This document shows, piece after piece, positions 9,522 through 20,588 of a DNA stretch of 64,000 nucleotides (the first letter of the stretch is position 1; every line of letters starts with the position of its first letter). Made by a program: the position numbers and the translations under genes. Below the pieces are notes generated by a model. That model ran no database searches, had not been told where the DNA came from, and saw only the letters and a list, made by a program, of their open reading frames with translations. The DNA is from Acanthococcus lagerstroemiae (taxonomy: Eukaryota; Arthropoda; Insecta; Hemiptera; Eriococcidae), in contig CM063112.1 of the NCBI GenBank assembly GCA_031841125.1, positions 16,518,603 to 16,582,602 of the forward strand. The letters are read 5' to 3'.

Positions 9522-12215
9522 GGGGTCCGTTTCCCCAGCAGCGCCCATTTCAGATTCGAAGTTCAAAATTTCAGGATCGTTAGTGCTACGTTAGTGCTGG
9601 TTAGTGCCGTAAAAATTTTCGTTAGTGCTTCCCCCCTTCCATACTTTTTAAAAAATGAATTTGGGCGCTGCTGGAGAAACGGCGGCACCGCCCATGAGGC
9701 CTAGCCCCCCGAAACACTCGGAATCGTTAGTGCTATGTTAGTGCTGGTTAGTGCTGTGCAAATTTTTGTTAGTGCAACCCGCCAACCCCCGAAGTCGACC
9801 ACATTCACATTGTAGGGGACAAAATATAAGGGACTGAAGACCCCATTCCAGAATCGAAGCTCAAAATGTCAGGATTATTAGTGCTACATTAGTGCTGATT
9901 AGTGCTGTGCAAATTTTCGTTAGTGCAACCCGCCATCTCCCGCAGTCGTTCACTTCCACATTGTTGTGGACAAAATATAAGGGACCGAGAACCTCACTCC
10001 AAAATCGAAGCTCAATATGTTATGCTCATTAGTGCTACCTTTGTGCTGGTAAGTGCTGTGCAGATTTTCGTTAGTGCAATTCGCCAACCCCCGCAGTCGA
10101 TCATATCCACATTGTAGGGGACAAAATATAAGGGACTGAAGACCCCATTCCAGAATCGAAGCTCAAAATGTCAGGATCGTTAGTGCTACGTTAGTGCTGG
10201 TTAGTGCCGTACAAATTTTCGTTAGTGCTGCCCTACTTCCATACTTTTTGAAAATTTCAGGGTTCTCATATTGTTTCCCAATTTTGGGAGTTACACCCAT
10301 TCTCTCTAAAGTTTTTTTGTCTTCGTTCATAATTTTTATATGGATTTCCAACTTTTCTGAGAAATTTCAAAGAAAAACTTACATTAGAAAGGTGAAAATT
10401 CGATACCGCAAATGTCACTCCAGTTTTTGTATACCGTACTTTTGGACATTTGGGAATTTTATCGAAAATCTTTGGGAAAACTTCATCGGAAAGATTCGAA
10501 AAAAGATCCATAGGTTTTCAATTCCCCCCCCCCCCCCATTATTAACAAGTTTAATGCTGAACCGAAGAATCTTATCGGACATCTCTGGAAAAAATTCCCA
10601 GTGTTTCCCAGAGAATTTCTTCAAAATTCTTGGGTAAAATATTCCGATAATTTTTGAAGAATTTCATTAGGGGAAAACTCCGATGATTTTTGAAGTATCA
10701 ACAATGTTCAGAAAAAATGTTTTCCGAAGAATTTCATCGAAGATTTTTTGTGAAAATCTCGGAGGATTTTTAAGGAATTTCACTGGAAATCTTCGGAAAC
10801 AAATTCCGGTAATATTCGAAACTAACCTCCAGGAAAAATTTATTCCGAAGAGATTCATCGAAAATCTTCAGGAATAATCTTCGATGATCATTAAAGAATT
10901 TCATGAGGAATTTTTAGAAAAAATTCCAATAATGTCCAAAGAATCTCATCTGAACATTTCCAATGTTTTCTAAAAAAAAATTTCATTCAAGAAATTTTTC
11001 GAGAAGATTTCCCGATCATGGAAATATTTGAGGGAAAGCTACAATGGTTTTGAAGAATTTTATCAACAATTTTCAGGGAAAATATTCGATGATCTCCAAG
11101 TAACTTCATCGATATTTTCGATAAACATCTCCGATGATTTTTAAGGAATTTTGTCAGAAATTTTCAGGAAAAAATTCCGATAATTTCCGCAAGATTATGC
11201 CGTTTAAAACTCAGCATTAGGAAAAGCCCGTTCGTTGCGTGTTAATAAAACGCAACATTACTGAGCCCAGTGTGGCGCTGTTATAAACAAAAAATTATTC
11301 GTGGAAAAAAATCCGATGATTTCCAAAGAATTATCTGTAATCTCTGCGGCCGATAATTTCACCAGAAACGGAAAGAAATATCCGAAAATTTCAGAAGAAT
11401 TTTATTGGAAATCTTTTGAGAAAATCTCTAATATTTTCCAATAAAAAATATTTCGAGAAAAATTCCCGAATACTTTGGAACTATTTGTGGATGTGAACGA
11501 CTGCGGGGGTTGGCGGGTTGCACTAACGAAAATTTGCACAGCACTAACCAGCAATAACGTAGCACTAATGATCCTGACATTTTGAGCTTCAATTCTGGAA
11601 TGGGGTCCTCTATCCCTTATATTTTGTCCCCTATAATGTGGATGTGAAGGACTGCAGGGGTTGACGTGTTGCACTGAGGAAAAGTTGCCCAGCACTAATG
11701 TAGCACTAACGTAGCACTAATGATCCTGACATTTGGAGCTTCGATTCTGGAATGGGGTCTTCGGTCCCTTATATTTTGTCCCCTACAATGTGGAATTGAA
11801 CGACTGCAGGGGATGGCGGGTTGCACTTACGAAAATTTGCCCAGCACTAATGTAGCACTAATAATCCTGACATTTTGAGCTTCGATTCTGGAATGGGGTC
11901 TTCGGTACCTTATATTTTGTACCCTACAATGTGGATGTGGTCGACTGCGGGGGTGGGCGGGTTGCACTAACGAAAATTTGCACAGCACTAACCAGCACTA
12001 ACGTAGCACTAACGATCCTGAGTGTTTCGATGAGCTAAGCCTCATGGGCAGTGCCACCGTTTCCCCAGCAGCGCCCAACTTCATTTTTTAAAAAGTATGG
12101 AAGGGGGGAAGCACTAACGAAAATATTACGGCACTAACCAGCACTAACGTAGCTCTAACGATCCTGAAATTTTGAACTTCGAATCTGAAATGGGCGCTGC
12201 TGGGGAAACGGCCCT
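9522..12215. mobile_element. 2.7-kb foldback element with giant inverted arms and 8-bp target duplication
   Basis: The left end GGGGTCCGTTTCCCCAGCAG and the right end, read in reverse as AGGGCCGTTTCCCCAGCAG, begin inverted arms of about 740 bp (9522-10260 and about 11470-12215). TCAGTAAT flanks both sides exactly (9514-9521 and 12216-12223). Each arm is built of units of about 145 bp that contain TTAGTGCTACGTTAGTGCTG plus a 'ttatattttgtcccctacaatgtg' block. The core (10260-11460) is a different degenerate repeat of about 50 bp. No transposase is encoded. The 8-bp duplication suggests mobilisation by a hAT transposase. Confidence 0.8.
10260..11460. repeat. Core satellite of the foldback element (~50-bp degenerate units)
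   Basis: Degenerate head-to-tail units of about 45-60 bp around 'ttttaaggaatttcatcgga' and 'aatcttcgggaaaaatctcc', all in one orientation. A C run lies near 10525-10539. A non-repeat segment at about 11190-11295 interrupts the array. The same kind of unit forms the core of the structure at 39.7-42.3 kb. Confidence 0.7.
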
Positions 12216-12310
12216 TCAGTAATAAATACTTGGAAAATATGCATTTCCTGGAAAGAGATACTATTGTAGTATTTCACTGCTTTCAACAAGGTTTATCTGA
12301 CGGAGTTATG

Positions 12311-12523
12311 GTGGATTTACATTCAAGTCGGCGCTAAGAGAGGCAGATGCTGGACCCAAGAGGATTCAAATTGACTCGATTAGAAAAATTGAAGAATGTC
12401 AGATAGGGATATTTTTAGTTCATGATTACGAAAATCGCGTCAAATTTATGACGCGACCCTGCTTTGAGCCCTAAAAGACACATTTTGGTCCGAAACTGAC
12501 AAAACTGACTTATGTAAATCCAC
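12311..12523. mobile_element. Small TIR element (MITE)
   Basis: The left end GTGGATTTACATTCAAGTC and the right end GACTTATGTAAATCCAC are inverted copies with one or two differences. The 213-bp interior has no coding sequence. The end motif GTGGATTTxCA is shared with the longer element at about 15065-15873. Confidence 0.55.
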
Positions 12524-13248
12524 CGCGAGTCTTCTCCTAGGTGATTTTCGTCGCGATTATAACAAATTATAACCTCACACAATTTTTTTTTTTTTTTTAC
12601 GCTTAAGGCTCCTCACTACAGCAAAGTATCACCCAAGACAAGGAGTACACGTTTTAATCAGAACTATCATTCAACCTTCTGTGTCAAAATTAAGTTTCGG
12701 GAGAATTTTTTCATCTTTCAGTTGTATTGGTCTAATTAATATCGCTGTATTACGCACGCACTCGTCTCGGGCCCGGGGTCCGCGTGTTGCCAGCAACTGG
12801 CCTACCCCAGAGCTGCGCCCCGCAACATCAAAGCGAAGACGACGTCGTATCCGAGGAATTTTCTATTTTGGGTTGAATTCTGTATACACACTTCACGCAG
12901 AGACGTAACCGGAGAAAACATGGCAATGAGGTAATAAGTGACTCTTCAACCGCCCGAATCTACGTGATTTTTTTTCTCTCCCCTCTGCTTCCTCACTGCG
13001 CTTACAACCCCTCAACAATGAACATGTGAAAGAAACGAAAAAATAAAGAAAAAAATGAACGAAGAAAAGCTTAAGTGCCTAAGCGCCAAAAACAGCAATT
13101 AAAAAAAAATTGTATATAACTCTTCGACGCGACGTTGTACGGGCATACGACAGCAGCGAGAGGCCTTTTCAACGTGAAGACTCCTCTCTTATGCGGGTTA
13201 ATTCCAGATAGAAAGAGGAGACAAATTAACTTTTACTCTTGAAAGTTG

Positions 13249-13275
13249 CGCCCCCCCCCCCCACACACACACACA
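13249..13275 (+). repeat. Poly-C followed by CA microsatellite
   Basis: A run of about a dozen C followed by (CA)n. Confidence 0.9.
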
Positions 13276-13509
13276 GCTAAGTACGTAGAGCACAGATACG
13301 TACGTACTGGAGCCTAAAATTAACGTAGCAGCTTTTTCCGCACACAGCCTTGTCGAGGTAGGAAAGTTTTCCGTACACCAAATGTACTCAGTGGCGATGC
13401 GGGGGTAATCCGGTAAGATCGTTCGAGTATTTGCGGAAAGGACAATTTAAATTGGAATTGCCGAAGGAAAAGCACTCGACGTCTCCAGAACGTTGCAAAT
13501 GTCACCGGG

Positions 13510-13528
13510 CCGACACACACACACACAC
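13510..13528 (+). repeat. CA microsatellite
   Basis: Simple (AC)n tract of about nine units. Confidence 0.9.
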
Positions 13529-14424
13529 AAAGGCACAAGACACCCAAGTCGCTGTACCATTTCCTCTTCAACGTATTGACAGTTTTCGCGCACAGGCAGT
13601 CGAGTCGCTCCCTCAGTTCGCGAATTCGCTTTATTTAATTATTCTACAACATATATACATAGTATTTCCTCTGTAGCTGGAGTCGATACACGCACACTTG
13701 CGAACACGCTCGTCGACAGACCTACACGACCTAACCAGCCACTAAATTGTTTTTATTGCGAACAAATTCTGCTGACACGATATCAACGTGCCTTATACGT
13801 ACACTCGGCAATTTAATTACGTCGACGTTCGAGCAGCACTCATATCACAGATGATGTTCTGCATACGTAAAGCTTTCTTCTTCTTTTTTCCCCGTTGCTA
13901 CTCGCTGTTTTTCTCCAGCTTACTCAGCCCTGTCTGGCAAAACACGTAAACGATTATACGAGGTCGTTCCACGCTCGATTAATCAGACACGGATAGTTGC
14001 AATAAAATTTCTGGAAATCATTCGCATTTAGGACCATCGCGTCTGATAACGAAATTAAACCTTTGAGACAGTGTCGATCTGTCGAGCGCGTAAGTTTCAG
14101 CAGATGAGGGGGACAGCGTCAGCGAGAGAGACAAAGAAAAAGAAAAGTGTTGCCGGGGTAACGACACTGTAAAGTGCAGGTCTTGCAGATATCGCCGGAA
14201 ATTCGAAGTTTCGGGTTATTCAACGAAGATGTTACGCAGCGCCTGCTGGAGAGGCAATATATGTCACTTATATGTACGACATATTGCTGGGCCTACTCCT
14301 CAAAAGAAATTGAACAGAGGGTGATTCGGTGAAGACATGCTGTACTGCACAGGATGAGGCAGTAACACGTTCACCTTAATGCATGATGTTTTGCCTAGCC
14401 TGCCCCTTATAGCGAAATTGGTCT

Positions 14425-14500
14425 GTTACAATTTAGTGATTGCTCTAACCAAACCCCTTCCTGTTATCTCGCTGGAGGACAGGATTACTGATAATTCAGT
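14425..14500 (+). repeat. Interspersed repeat, inverted partner at about 22275-22350
   Basis: The phrase 'ctgttatctcgctggaggacaggatt' and the flanking 'gctctaaccaaa' reappear reverse-complemented at 22275-22350 as 'cttgtcctccagcgagataacagg' and 'tttggttagagc'. It is a dispersed repeat of unknown class. Confidence 0.55.
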
Positions 14501-14611
14501 CGTATTCAACTAATTAAGGTACATCTTCGAAGTTTCGTTTTTTCCTGAAATTAAATTTTCAATGCCGGCTATGAGTAACCGAGTCAGTTTGCAATCATCA
14601 TTCTTGGGGTC

Positions 14612-14641
14612 GGCTACTAATAGCCGAGCCTATAGCCGACA
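14612..14641. repeat. Short palindrome in intron
   Basis: GTCGGCTA followed by TAGCCGAC after a short spacer forms a perfect 8-bp stem. The internal text AGCCGAGCCTA recurs just after the LINE at about 48045. Confidence 0.4.
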
Positions 14642-15064
14642 TAACCATGACCAGGTTCGCTAGTGTCGACCTCCTACAAAAGTGATCAAGGTTGATGTTC
14701 CCATAAGAAGACGTGTAAAGTTGGTATACTTTAAAGCTTCCGTAATTGCTGAAAATAGGGTTTTCTTGAGTCATATTACGTGTCAAATTAAAGCTTCAAG
14801 TCTCCAGCTCACGATGAAAAGTAATATAATGCACTTTATTCGCTCTAGTTGGATGAATGAGTTGATTTCCAAATTATTGTTTTTCTTATGGAAGTTTACC
14901 ATTGGTATAAAACGCGCTCGTAAGCAACTAATACATGAAAAATGGAGCCGTTTCAAGTTCATAAAGGAAAACTACAGACCTCAATCTCTAAATTCATCTA
15001 TTATAAGCCGCAAGAAAACATTTTATTGACTAGAAAAAGCGAATTCAAATTATATGCATTCTTA

Positions 15065-15873
15065 TAGTGGATTTCCACTGCAGTTGACGACAAGTCGTCA
15101 ACTGGTCGGCAACACAAATGATCGCAATTTCGGCAACATTTAGAAAATCTAGTTTCCACTGCACTGTTGAAGACTTTGTTGACGATGTGTTGACAATAAA
15201 TGTTGCTAAAACGGAATTAGCATTTTGTTTTGTAACATATTTCGGTATTTCATTATTTCTGTATCTTCTATTGTCTGTTCATCTTCTAATTACCTTTCAA
15301 TTGACGAGATAGGTTTCCTGAAATTTGTTTCTTTTTTTTCAATCAGAGGTCTTATTAATGAATGTAAATGTGAGAAAAGTTCGAAATCCATTCTAAGAAA
15401 TGTTTTAAATGAAGTGCGCTTGTACATCTCGTGTAATCCAAGGTCATCTAAGCGCACTTTATTTAATAACGTTTCCGTTTGTTTTTTTTAATAAAAACGG
15501 CCGAATCCAAAATCTTCTTATCGGGCGCTGGGCAGGCAAGATCATTTGGCATAATGCCATCACCAATACGGCTAAACCTTTCTTTTTGATTTTCTTACGT
15601 TCACATTCATTTCTCTTCATTTAAAAAATACTTTATTTAAAAAATGCAAAAATCTATAAAGAAAAATAAGGAAGTTTAATTAAAGAATAGTGCTCAACCG
15701 AAACAGTATTATACAATTTTCAAATTCAAATTTCAACGTTTATAAGATACCTAGTTTCCATTGGTGTAGTCCTGAACAAGTCGTGAACAAAAATCGTCAG
15801 CAAAAGTCGCTGTAACGGAGCGCAGCATCGTTGTCAACACCAAATGTTGTCAACTGCAGTGGAAATCCACCAT
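15065..15873. mobile_element. ~810-bp TIR element, non-coding
   Basis: The left end GTGGATTTCCACTGCAGTTG and the right end CAACTGCAGTGGAAATCCAC are perfect inverted copies. Inner near-copies of the ends occur at about 15150 and 15755. No transposase-like frame is visible, so it is non-autonomous. Flanking duplication is ambiguous (TTA on both sides). Confidence 0.65.
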
Positions 15874-15979
15874 TATGGTGATAACGTCAACGATCACCTT
15901 TGCAGCGCAGGACTACCAACTTCGGAAACTCTCAGTTACGCCGCCTATTTCAATCGAAATTCTTTTCTCAGTTTCAGTT

Positions 15980-16112
15980 CTGGAGACCTATTATGAAACT
16001 TTTATCACGATACCACAAATCGTTACAGTGGCAATTTGTACAGTAAACCGTATCAAGTTACCACTCTAACGATTTATGGTATCGTGATAAAAGTTTCATA
16101 ATAGGTCTCCAG
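15980..16112. repeat. 133-bp near-perfect hairpin
   Basis: The left arm starts CTGGAGACCTATTATGAAAC and the right arm ends GTTTCATAATAGGTCTCCAG. The arms are about 46 bp and nearly perfect, with a loop of about 40 bp that carries its own weak stem (GTGGCA/GTTACCAC). It is a snapback MITE or a source of hairpin RNA. Confidence 0.7.
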
Positions 16113-16430
16113 TTCAGTTCAGTGGTGCGTCATTTCAGATGTGTTGATCTGAGCAGATCTGAGTCACAGTTCAGTTCAGTTGCGTTTTATTTCTGAGAAA
16201 TTAATTAGTTGAAAACATTAAAAATAATTATGATCAATAATTTCGATTTTATCAAGGTCGGTACGAGCCACTTGTAATCACTTTTTAGGGTGTTAGCCGC
16301 GCGTAGCTCTGCGAGCACCCTATTGCAATCGAATTTTCATCATTTCATTAAATACAAGTGAATTGAGAATGAATTTACAGATCATAGTTCAGTTTTAGTT
16401 CAGTTTCATGTTAAAATACATCATCATCTT
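16113..16430 (+). repeat. Interspersed repeat family with CAGTTCAGT motif (copy 1)
   Basis: Shares 'cacagttcagttcagt.gcg' and 'gtcatttca.atgtgt', and further on 'gagccacttgtaatcactttt', with 51841-52450. Inside is the short stem TAGGGTG...CACCCTA at about 16287-16323. No coding potential. Confidence 0.5.
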
Positions 16431-16734
16431 TACACGTTCTCCGTTAACTGCTGCCATCTATCCGTAAGTCGGTCTACTATTTTGAATATTTCCTCTCCCT
16501 TGCGAATGCAAGTTGGAAATATGAAAATAAAAGATTCTCATTCTGGCGCATATGTATGTATTTGTTTCATCGCATAGACGTTGAAAGTTAATTCCAAAAG
16601 TCAAAACTTTGTAAACTACTTTCATGTTTTTGAGGGAGACCATTTTCTTTTATTTTTATTAATATTACTGCAAAGAGTCAAAAGCCCTTCCAGAAATCAG
16701 GATAGTGAATTCTCTTCTGGTTATCACTTTCTAC

Positions 16735-17180
16735 TAGGAGCGAAACTATGGGGAGTGTGGGAGGTTGACCCCCCCCCCCCAATAATTCGACAATCGGCAA
16801 ATTTTGAAACTGTTCATTTTCATTTTCATTTTTTATGCATGTTTGTTTGTTTATTTATTTTCTTTTTCAATGAAAAAATATTTCGATTAAAACATTGACA
16901 AATTTTCAATTTTTAAAACATTTTGTCGGCGAATTTTTAGTTTTCAAAAAATATATACCGGTAAATTTTTCTTCTCCGCCTTTCCAAACTGAAAGTCAAA
17001 TTTCGTTTTTGAAAATGGAGTACCCTGGGCCCCTGTTAGAGACTAATCAGTCAAAAGCAGAAGGTTTCAAGCTGAGTATCGAACGTTATTGGAAAGGTTG
17101 AAACAACGCTTAAATGTGGAAGACATTTTGAAAATCGGAAACTCGGTTGCAAACGTTGAATTTCAAATTTCAATGACTAT
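16735..17180 (+). repeat. Composite repeat family A plus body (plus strand)
   Basis: Begins AGGAGCGAAACTATGGGG, then a poly-C run, then 'cggcaaattttgaaactgttcatt', TTTG-type repeats, two 'ttgtcggcgaatttttagtt' phrases, and 'aactgaaagtcaaatttcg'. It runs on into body sequence 'gaaaatggagtaccc', 'agagactaatcagt', 'gaaggtttcaagctgagtatcgaacg'. The same order is found at 48102-48582 (plus) and at about 30345-30790 (minus). Confidence 0.7.
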
Positions 17181-17451
17181 TCGGACTGCCAGCGCGAAAG
17201 AGTCGTCCCCTGTAATTTTAGGCACGTGAAAAAAAGGAACTATTGGAACTCTAAATATTTTACAAAAATTCATCAGATTGAAATGAAAATGGTCTGAATG
17301 GAAGGAAAATTTTATGTACTATAAATTTTCTTCTAATCATTTTTTCGATAAACGCTTTCGTTTTCATAATATTTTGAGATTTCTTTGTATGCCTGTAAAT
17401 GAAATATTCCCCTCGATCAGAGTTACATTCTGTAATGTACTTGATCATGGA
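17181..17451. other. Intron sequence, nothing recognised
   Basis: AT-rich sequence between the composite repeat and the minisatellite. I see no feature. Confidence 0.5.
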
Positions 17452-18312
17452 CTTCCTCACTCCGCCACTCACTCAATAAGTCAGTGATTCACTCACTTAC
17501 TTAGTCGTTCACTCACTCTGTAATTTAGTTATGCATTCACTCCGTCACTCACTCAATAAGTCAGTGATTCCCTCAGTGACTCGCTTACTTATTTAGTGAT
17601 TTGCTCACTTACTCAGGCATTTATTCATTCATTCTTTAATTCAGTTATTAATTCACTTTATCACTACATCACTCACTGGGTCAGTGATTCACTGACTCAC
17701 TCAGTCACTCGCTTACTTATTCAGTTATTCCCACATTTACGCAATCACTTACTCAGTGACTCAGTAATTCACTCAGCCACTCGCTTATTTATTGAGTTAT
17801 TCACTCAGTTACTCCATCACTCACTCAATGAGTCAGTGATTCTTTCACTCACTCAATCACACTTACTCAGTGACTCAGTGATTCACTCAGTCACTCGCTT
17901 ACTTATTCAGTCATTCGCACAGTTACTCCTTGGTCACTTGCTTACTCATCTAGTGATTCACTAAGACACTAACTTTCTTATTCAGTGACTCAGTGATTCA
18001 CTCACTCTCTTAGTTATTCACTCATTCTGTAATGTAGTTATTCATTCAGTTCCTCACTCCTTCATTCACTCAATAAGTCGATAATTCACTCACTCAGTCA
18101 TTTGCTTACTTATTTAGTGATTCACTCGGTTACTCAATCACTTACTCAGTGATTCACTCACTCACTTACTTACCCATTCACTCATTCTCTAATTTAGTTA
18201 TTCATTCACTTCTTCACTACATCACTCGCTTAATAAGTCAGTGATTCACTCAGTCACTCGCTTACTTATTCAGTTATTCACACAGTTAGTCAATCACTTA
18301 CTCAGTGACTCA
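17452..18312 (+). repeat. Tetranucleotide-phased minisatellite (TCAC/TCAG/TTCA type)
   Basis: About 860 bp of degenerate 'cactcactcagtgactcagtgattcactcagtcactcgcttac' text with a basic 4-bp phase and longer higher-order units. Long stop-free frames (Ser/Thr/His-rich) result from the period and are not genes. Confidence 0.85.
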
Positions 18313-18324
18313 GGGATCAATAAA

Positions 18325-18576
18325 TAGGCAGGCAAATTTTGAAACTGTCTATTTGAATTTTTCATTTTCTAAGAACGTTTGTTTGTTTGTTTATTATTAT
18401 TATTATTATTATTATTATTTTTTCAATTAAAAAATATTTTTAATTGAAAAATCGGTCAATTTTCAATTTTTTTTAGAAAATTTTGTCGGCAAATTTTTAG
18501 TTAAAAGAAAATATCTGTCGGCAAATTTTCCTTCTCTACCCCCTCCCCCCAAACTGAAAGTCAAGTTTCGCCTCTG
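18325..18576 (+). repeat. Family A module, short form
   Basis: Contains 'ggcaaattttgaaactgt', 'tttttcattttctaagaacgtttg', a (TTA)n tract at 18393-18420, 'ttgtcggcaaatttttagtt' and the end AAACTGAAAGTCAAGTTTCGCCTCTG. The terminal CGCCTCTG mirrors the CAGAGGCG-like start of other copies. The 5' end is lost into the minisatellite. Confidence 0.7.
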
Positions 18577-19017
18577 CTTCCTGCTATCAAAAGTATAGTT
18601 TTGTCGGCTTTTGCTTTTGGCTAATATTTAAGCTCACCTTTTAAAAATGAAGCTAGTACAAATAAGCTCTTTTTTTGACTTTAACTCATCAGCTAGTCAA
18701 TGAACGCAGTAAAATTCCCATATAAGTAGACTACAACATAGAACATAGCAAACACACTCTTACTACCTCGCCGTCTGCGAGGTAGCTTGTTTCTTCTTCG
18801 TTTTTTCTTTCTTTTTCTTCAGATATGCTCATTCATCTCAATACTTTCAATGTACAGAAAAAAAAAGAAAAAAAAAACCACAACGATTATTATGTTTTAT
18901 TATTTTGGATTCTCTACAGAAGAAACATTATTATCTATTTTCTCAAGGAACGTGAAGAAATTAACTGGATTTAGAAGAAGTGTGTTGTTCATTGATGTAG
19001 TATGAAATAGTTTGATG
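18577..19017. other. Intron sequence, nothing recognised
   Basis: Pyrimidine-rich tract near 18788-18825 and AT-rich sequence. No gene-like feature. Confidence 0.45.
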
Positions 19018-19125
19018 GGTTCTCAGTTCAATTAGTGTAGAATTCCTTGAATTATGGAAGTACGGTGATTCTGGTATTCTGTTTCAAGTTTCAAGCGGTG
19101 AAGCTTCCGCTTGCATAAACTTGAT
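19018..19125 (+). repeat. Direct repeat flanking the Mutator-like element (left)
   Basis: 'ctcagttcaattagtgtagaattcctt' and 'ggtattctgtttcaagtttcaa' with 'aagcttccgct' recur in the same order at 21157-21325, on the other side of the element at 19184-21157. The right copy is longer. Confidence 0.6.
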
Positions 19126-19539
19126 TCAGAATTCCTGCTACGTCAAACTGATACGCCTAAAGTGCATACAATTGGCATCGGAGGACAGAAATGCAAAGTA
19201 TGCTAAGTGCCATCTCCAAAAAAATGGAGCTGCGGTCACAAGGTAAAATGTATACTGCCAGGAAACGACAATACAGGCACGCCATCTTCAAAAACCTGTC
19301 GCTACTACACACAGGGCAAATTCGCGCTGCCCGTTCCCCTCTCTCATCACTCAGTACATGCATTACACGGGTCCCCTGTGGCACCTAGCGAAAGACCTCC
19401 GGGTGAAAGCTGGGCAAAGCAGGGGACCCGAAATGACCAAGAAGTTTGTAATAGCATAAAGAGATGTACTAATATTTTGTATCTGCCTTGTGTAATACAC
19501 TCGCTTTACCTCCTTTGAGAAATGGGAACCAAAAAAAAA

Positions 19540-19565
19540 AGTTAGGTTAGGTTAGGTTTGGTTAG
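19540..19565 (+). repeat. TTAGG-like telomeric-type repeat
   Basis: Short run of GTTAGGTTAGGTTAGG with one variant unit. A second shorter run lies near 20950-20975. TTAGG is the usual insect telomere unit. Here it is internal to a transposon. Confidence 0.75.
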
Positions 19566-19739
19566 GTACACACCTATTTCCCCAATACATCTTGAAAACT
19601 TGTTTCTGGCACTTAGCATAAAGGCCTATTTTCCCGAATCAGTTTTCCCAACAGGACATTTTCCTGACACCTTTAATCCCGACACTTTTTTTTAATCATA
19701 AATTACTCATCAAAATGCAGTATACAGTAAAACTAAATA

Positions 19740-20545
19740 CAGTCGAACCTCGCTATAACGTACTCGGACGTAACGTAATACCGGCCATAACGTAGTAAAT
19801 TGCTTGGTCCCGCCAAACTTACATATAAAGTAATGTAAAAAAAAACTCTGGTATAACGTTGTAAGACCCCGGCTATAACGTGAAATTCACGCTCAACACA
19901 GCTGAAGAATACACGAATTTCCCAGTCAGACTTATCAAAAAAAGATAACATTTCTACAACAGGATAGAAGTAATGTGCAGTTTTATCCTGCATCTTCATT
20001 TCTATTCGACTGCATGTTCAGTTCTGTTTGGGTGATCGGGTCCGGGTGTGCTTCCTTCTATGACTGATGAGGATCTTCAACATTTTCTCGACTTCAACGA
20101 AACCGTCATCACCACTGCTGCACTCACAGATGAAGAAATTGTAGCTTCAGTGAAAGAAACCGCCGATGATGATTCTGAGTCTGAACCTGAAGGAACAGCT
20201 GAAGAGCCTGTCACGGTGAGCCAAGCATTGGAAGCTGTTAATTTATTGACGAAGTTTTACGAAAATTCAGACAGTACTACCCCTGAAACTTTTGCCACCC
20301 TCAGCAAGCTCTCATTCTCTATTTCGACTCAGTAAGTAGCACATTCTCGAAAACAAAAAAAAATTACTGATTTTTTCCGTGAAAATTGATAAATGACATA
20401 CATGTATTCATTTCGTACTGAATACACCGCAATATTGTGCCTTTTTTTTTTTTTTTTTTTGGACGAAGTTCGGCTGTAAAGTAGCCCGGTTATAACGTAG
20501 TAAAACGGCCGGTCCCTTGAGGTACGTTATAGCGAGGTTCGACTG
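19740..20545 (+). mobile_element. pogo/Tigger-type DNA transposon, internally deleted
   Basis: The left end is CAGTCGAACCTCGCTATAAC and the right end GTTATAGCGAGGTTCGACTG, perfect 20-bp inverted repeats flanked by TA on both sides (19738-19739 and 20546-20547). Further ATAACGT phrases continue inward. The 806-bp element keeps only the tail of a transposase (20048-20335). TA target and these ends are typical of the Tc1/mariner superfamily, pogo/Tigger branch. Confidence 0.85.
20048..20335 (+). pseudogene. C-terminal tail of a pogo/Tigger transposase
   Basis: A 95-residue frame reads HFLDFNETVITTAALTDEEI, then an Asp/Glu-rich stretch, then PVTVSQALEAVNLLTKFYE. In Tigger and jerky-type transposases the C-terminus after the DDE domain has the same layout: a '.LDFDE.V.T...LTDEEI' segment, an acidic stretch, and a helix 'A..AL..L..Y'. 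The helix-turn-helix and catalytic DDE parts are gone, so no transposase activity is expected. It lies inside perfect terminal inverted repeats, which fits this assignment. Confidence 0.7.
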
Positions 20546-20588
20546 TAATACAAAATGCAGCGAAATCGTTTTCTCTCTTTACTCATAC

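Larger units (their letters stand above)
12524..15063. other. Mostly unique intron sequence
   Basis: No transposon ends or exons are recognised in most of this stretch. It contains two CA microsatellites (about 13261-13275 and 13505-13528). A short CpG-rich patch lies near 12760-12860 and a longer mildly CpG-rich stretch at 13.5-14.2 kb. It is one of the few non-repetitive parts of the intron, so regulatory sequence for the plexin is possible but not shown. Confidence 0.5.

Noticed and set aside
10194..10637. 147-codon open frame in the first foldback element
   Set aside because: It spans the arm and core satellite boundary, consists of satellite translation, and has no transposase motif.
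17596..17964. 122-codon open frame in the TCAC/TCAG repeat
   Set aside because: Low-complexity product of a 4-bp-phased minisatellite; no domain and no upstream signals.
17452..18312. CRISPR-like array of regularly spaced repeats
   Set aside because: There are no unique spacers between conserved repeats, the period is a degenerate 4 bp, and the host is an animal genome.
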